Below are positions 6,451-7,376 of a stretch of 7,376 nucleotides of DNA, piece by piece. The position numbers and the translations under genes are program-made. How positions within the stretch are numbered: position 1 is the first letter of the stretch; each line of letters begins with the position of its first letter. Below the pieces are notes generated by a model. That model was not told where the DNA came from, did no database searches, and worked only from the letters and a program-made list of their open reading frames with translations. The DNA comes from Acidilobaceae archaeon (GTDB lineage Archaea; Thermoproteota; Thermoprotei_A; Sulfolobales; Acidilobaceae), in contig JALWGG010000249.1 of NCBI GenBank assembly GCA_027013765.1, positions 1 to 7,376 of the forward strand. The letters run 5' to 3'.

Positions 6451-6554
6451 TGGTGGGGCCGCCGGGATTTGAACTCGGGACCACCAGCGGTCTGGACGCC
6501 GCTTGGGGATGCGTTCCCCAGGCTGGCATCCTAGCCAGGCTAGACGACGGCCCC
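6451..6554 (-). tRNA. tRNA-Pro (GGG anticodon), intron-containing, CCA encoded
   Basis: The 104-nt gene folds as a class I tRNA of 78 nt after removal of a 26-nt intron. Acceptor stem GGGGCCG/CGGCCCC has discriminator A73 and an encoded CCA (6453-6451). The D stem GTCT/GGAT has a loop containing GG. The anticodon stem CCAGC/GCTGG closes the loop C-T-GGG-G-C, giving anticodon GGG at 6519-6517. The variable region is the five nucleotides TGGTC, so it is not a Ser or Leu tRNA. The T loop is TTCAAAT. G1-C72, A73 and G35-G36 agree with proline identity. The T stem CCGAG/CCCGG contains one A52-C62 mismatch, which is unusual. It reads CCC and CCU codons. A TATA box lies 33 nt upstream, so it is probably transcribed on its own. 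Confidence 0.96.
6490..6515 (-). other. 26-nt tRNA-Pro intron with canonical bulge-helix-bulge
   Basis: It is inserted between nucleotides 37 and 38. The central 4-bp helix pairs exon CTGG (32-35; 6521-6518) with intron CCAG (6495-6492). The 5' bulge is GG|A and the 3' bulge AC|C, each cut after its second base. The outer helix ACGC/GCGT (6514-6511/6499-6496) closes an 11-nt loop. This is a textbook substrate for the archaeal tRNA splicing endonuclease. The intron has no open frame or box C/D motif. Confidence 0.93.
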
Positions 6555-6587
6555 ATGCTCCATGGGTTACTTGTTTGCCTGTTGGGG

Positions 6588-6595
6588 TTTATATA
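6588..6595 (-). promoter_or_regulatory. TATA box of tRNA-Pro
   Basis: TATATAAA on the minus strand, ending 33 nt before the tRNA 5' end. Standard archaeal spacing puts the start near 6566, leaving a short leader for RNase P to remove. It lies in the 77-nt gap after the reductase stop codon, so the tRNA need not depend on that gene's transcript. Confidence 0.75.
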
Positions 6596-6631
6596 GGATA
6601 GGTGGACCCCAGACGTTATGGAACGCATCAA

Positions 6632-7376
6632 CTACAGTGCTACTAGGCTGGAAACCACTATGGCAGCTAGCCTAGCAGTCTCCAGGGGCCTCCTCCTGGC
6701 CATGCGTAGCAGGAACCTAACAGCTGGCAGCGGGCTCCTAGCCGCGGCTAGCACTGCCTTGTGGTGTGCGTCATAGCTTATCCTACCCGCCACCGCCTTG
6801 TCTAGGCCGGACTCTGCCAGGGCCCTGAGGACCTCTCCCATTAGGCTGGTGTTCCTGCGTAGGAACCCCATTATCCTGTATTGCCTCCTGAGCTCCTTGG
6901 ATACTGTATATACTGCCCTGGACCATGCCTCTAGGGGGTCTAGCCCCGACTCTATCCCCTTGTATGCGAGCCATGCAGCCCTAGTGGAGGGGTATAGTCC
7001 TCCTCCTGTGAGGGGCTTTGTAAGGCCCCCGGCATCCCCTGTTACAACCACCCTGCCTATTACCAGCTGTCTTAGTGGGGGGCCTAGGAGGACCTTGCCC
7101 CCATACATCCTACTCCTCCCCCGGAGCCTGTATGCCTCCTCAACCCTCTCCAGGTACTCCTTGACACTACCCGGGGCTCCCGTGCCTGCTAGGACCTCGC
7201 CTCCCAGTGTTAGGAGCCATGAGAAGAGGTCCTTGTGGAGGCCTGGCGTGAAGTCTACTATGAGCCCCTCCACATCCCCCCTACTATAGTGGGCGTTCAA
7301 CCCTATAACATACTCATGCCAAGCCTCTATACCAAGCGTGGACCTCAAACGCCCGTAGGCCCCCTCGGCAAGTATG
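6632..7376 (-). CDS. Geranylgeranyl-reductase-family flavoprotein (COG0644), C-terminal part
   Basis: The last 247 codons are visible; the frame is open through the right edge, so the N-terminal FAD-binding GxGxxG is out of view. The visible part begins ILAEGAYGRLRSTLG, the end-of-FAD-domain segment (A-D/E-G-A-x-S/G-x-x-R). It then has the second FAD motif GDAGGLTKPLTGGGLYPSTRAA at visible residues 113-134, given here in two parts: GDAGGLTKP and LTGGGLYPSTRAA. This pattern is typical of digeranylgeranylglycerophospholipid and geranylgeranyl reductases, which saturate the isoprenoid chains of archaeal membrane lipids. Crenarchaea carry several paralogs, so the exact substrate is uncertain. The basic, helical C-terminus ends with a mildly hydrophobic stretch that could touch the membrane. 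The TTG at 7348 lies inside the conserved segment and is not the start. The stop is TAG at 6634-6632. Confidence 0.85.
   Translation of the reverse strand, partial: ILAEGAYGRLRSTLGIEAWHEYVIGLNAHYSRGDVEGLIVDFTPGLHKDLFSWLLTLGGEVLAGTGAPGSVKEYLERVEEAYRLRGRSRMYGGKVLLGPPLRQLVIGRVVVTGDAGGLTKPLTGGGLYPSTRAAWLAYKGIESGLDPLEAWSRAVYTVSKELRRQYRIMGFLRRNTSLMGEVLRALAESGLDKAVAGRISYDAHHKAVLAAARSPLPAVRFLLRMARRRPLETARLAAIVVSSLVAL

Noticed and set aside
6490..6521. Reading the tRNA as Ser (GGA) by placing the intron two or three bases earlier
   Set aside because: The five-nucleotide variable region excludes a class II Ser tRNA, and the bulge-helix-bulge fixes cleavage at 37/38, giving GGG.
6440..6631. Minus-strand 63-codon frame spanning the tRNA
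   Set aside because: It reads straight through a tRNA gene that folds completely; no coding signal.
6346..7348. TTG at 7348 as the start of the reductase
   Set aside because: The conserved AEGAYGRLR segment continues upstream in frame to the window edge, so this is an internal codon.

Overview
The window looks like chromosomal DNA from a GC-rich hyperthermophilic crenarchaeon, most likely Desulfurococcales (an Aeropyrum/Hyperthermus-like lineage). This rests on archaea-specific content: an archaeal Dph2, a geranylgeranyl-reductase-family flavoprotein, a tRNA with a bulge-helix-bulge intron and an encoded CCA end, and AT-rich TATA boxes in otherwise GC-rich DNA. Arg is mostly AGG, Ile is often ATA and Leu often CTA. 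The species call is inference. Every gene I can support is on the minus strand, so transcription runs from high to low coordinates.

Reading in transcription order: (1) 7376-6632 is the C-terminal part of a COG0644-type FAD-dependent reductase, probably acting on isoprenoid lipids and cut by the window edge. (2) 6554-6451 is a tRNA-Pro(GGG) with a 26-nt canonical 37/38 intron and its own TATA box. (3) 6450-6179 is an AT-rich intergenic region with several TATA-like boxes and two short palindromes, ending in a strong 43-nt imperfect hairpin in the presumed 5' leader of the next gene. (4) 6178-4829 encodes a 449-aa secreted, C-terminally membrane-anchored surface protein of unknown function. (5) 4828-4690 carries a T-run and TATA-like boxes. 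(6) 4689 to 1 is a tight four-gene directon: ClC chloride channel with two CBS domains, M28-family metallopeptidase, Dph2 (diphthamide synthesis), and a METTL5-like methyltransferase that runs off the left edge. Gaps between these four genes are only 7-12 nt, so they are probably one operon.

The last two operon genes fit together functionally, since Dph2 modifies elongation factor 2 and METTL5-like enzymes modify rRNA. The ClC channel and the peptidase have no obvious link to them. I found no mobile element, CRISPR array, defence system or clearly novel multi-gene system. The points most worth a second look are the 43-nt leader hairpin, the orphan surface protein, the channel-like residue in the ClC protein, the tRNA intron that can pair with its own anticodon, and a strongly over-represented 9-bp palindrome.
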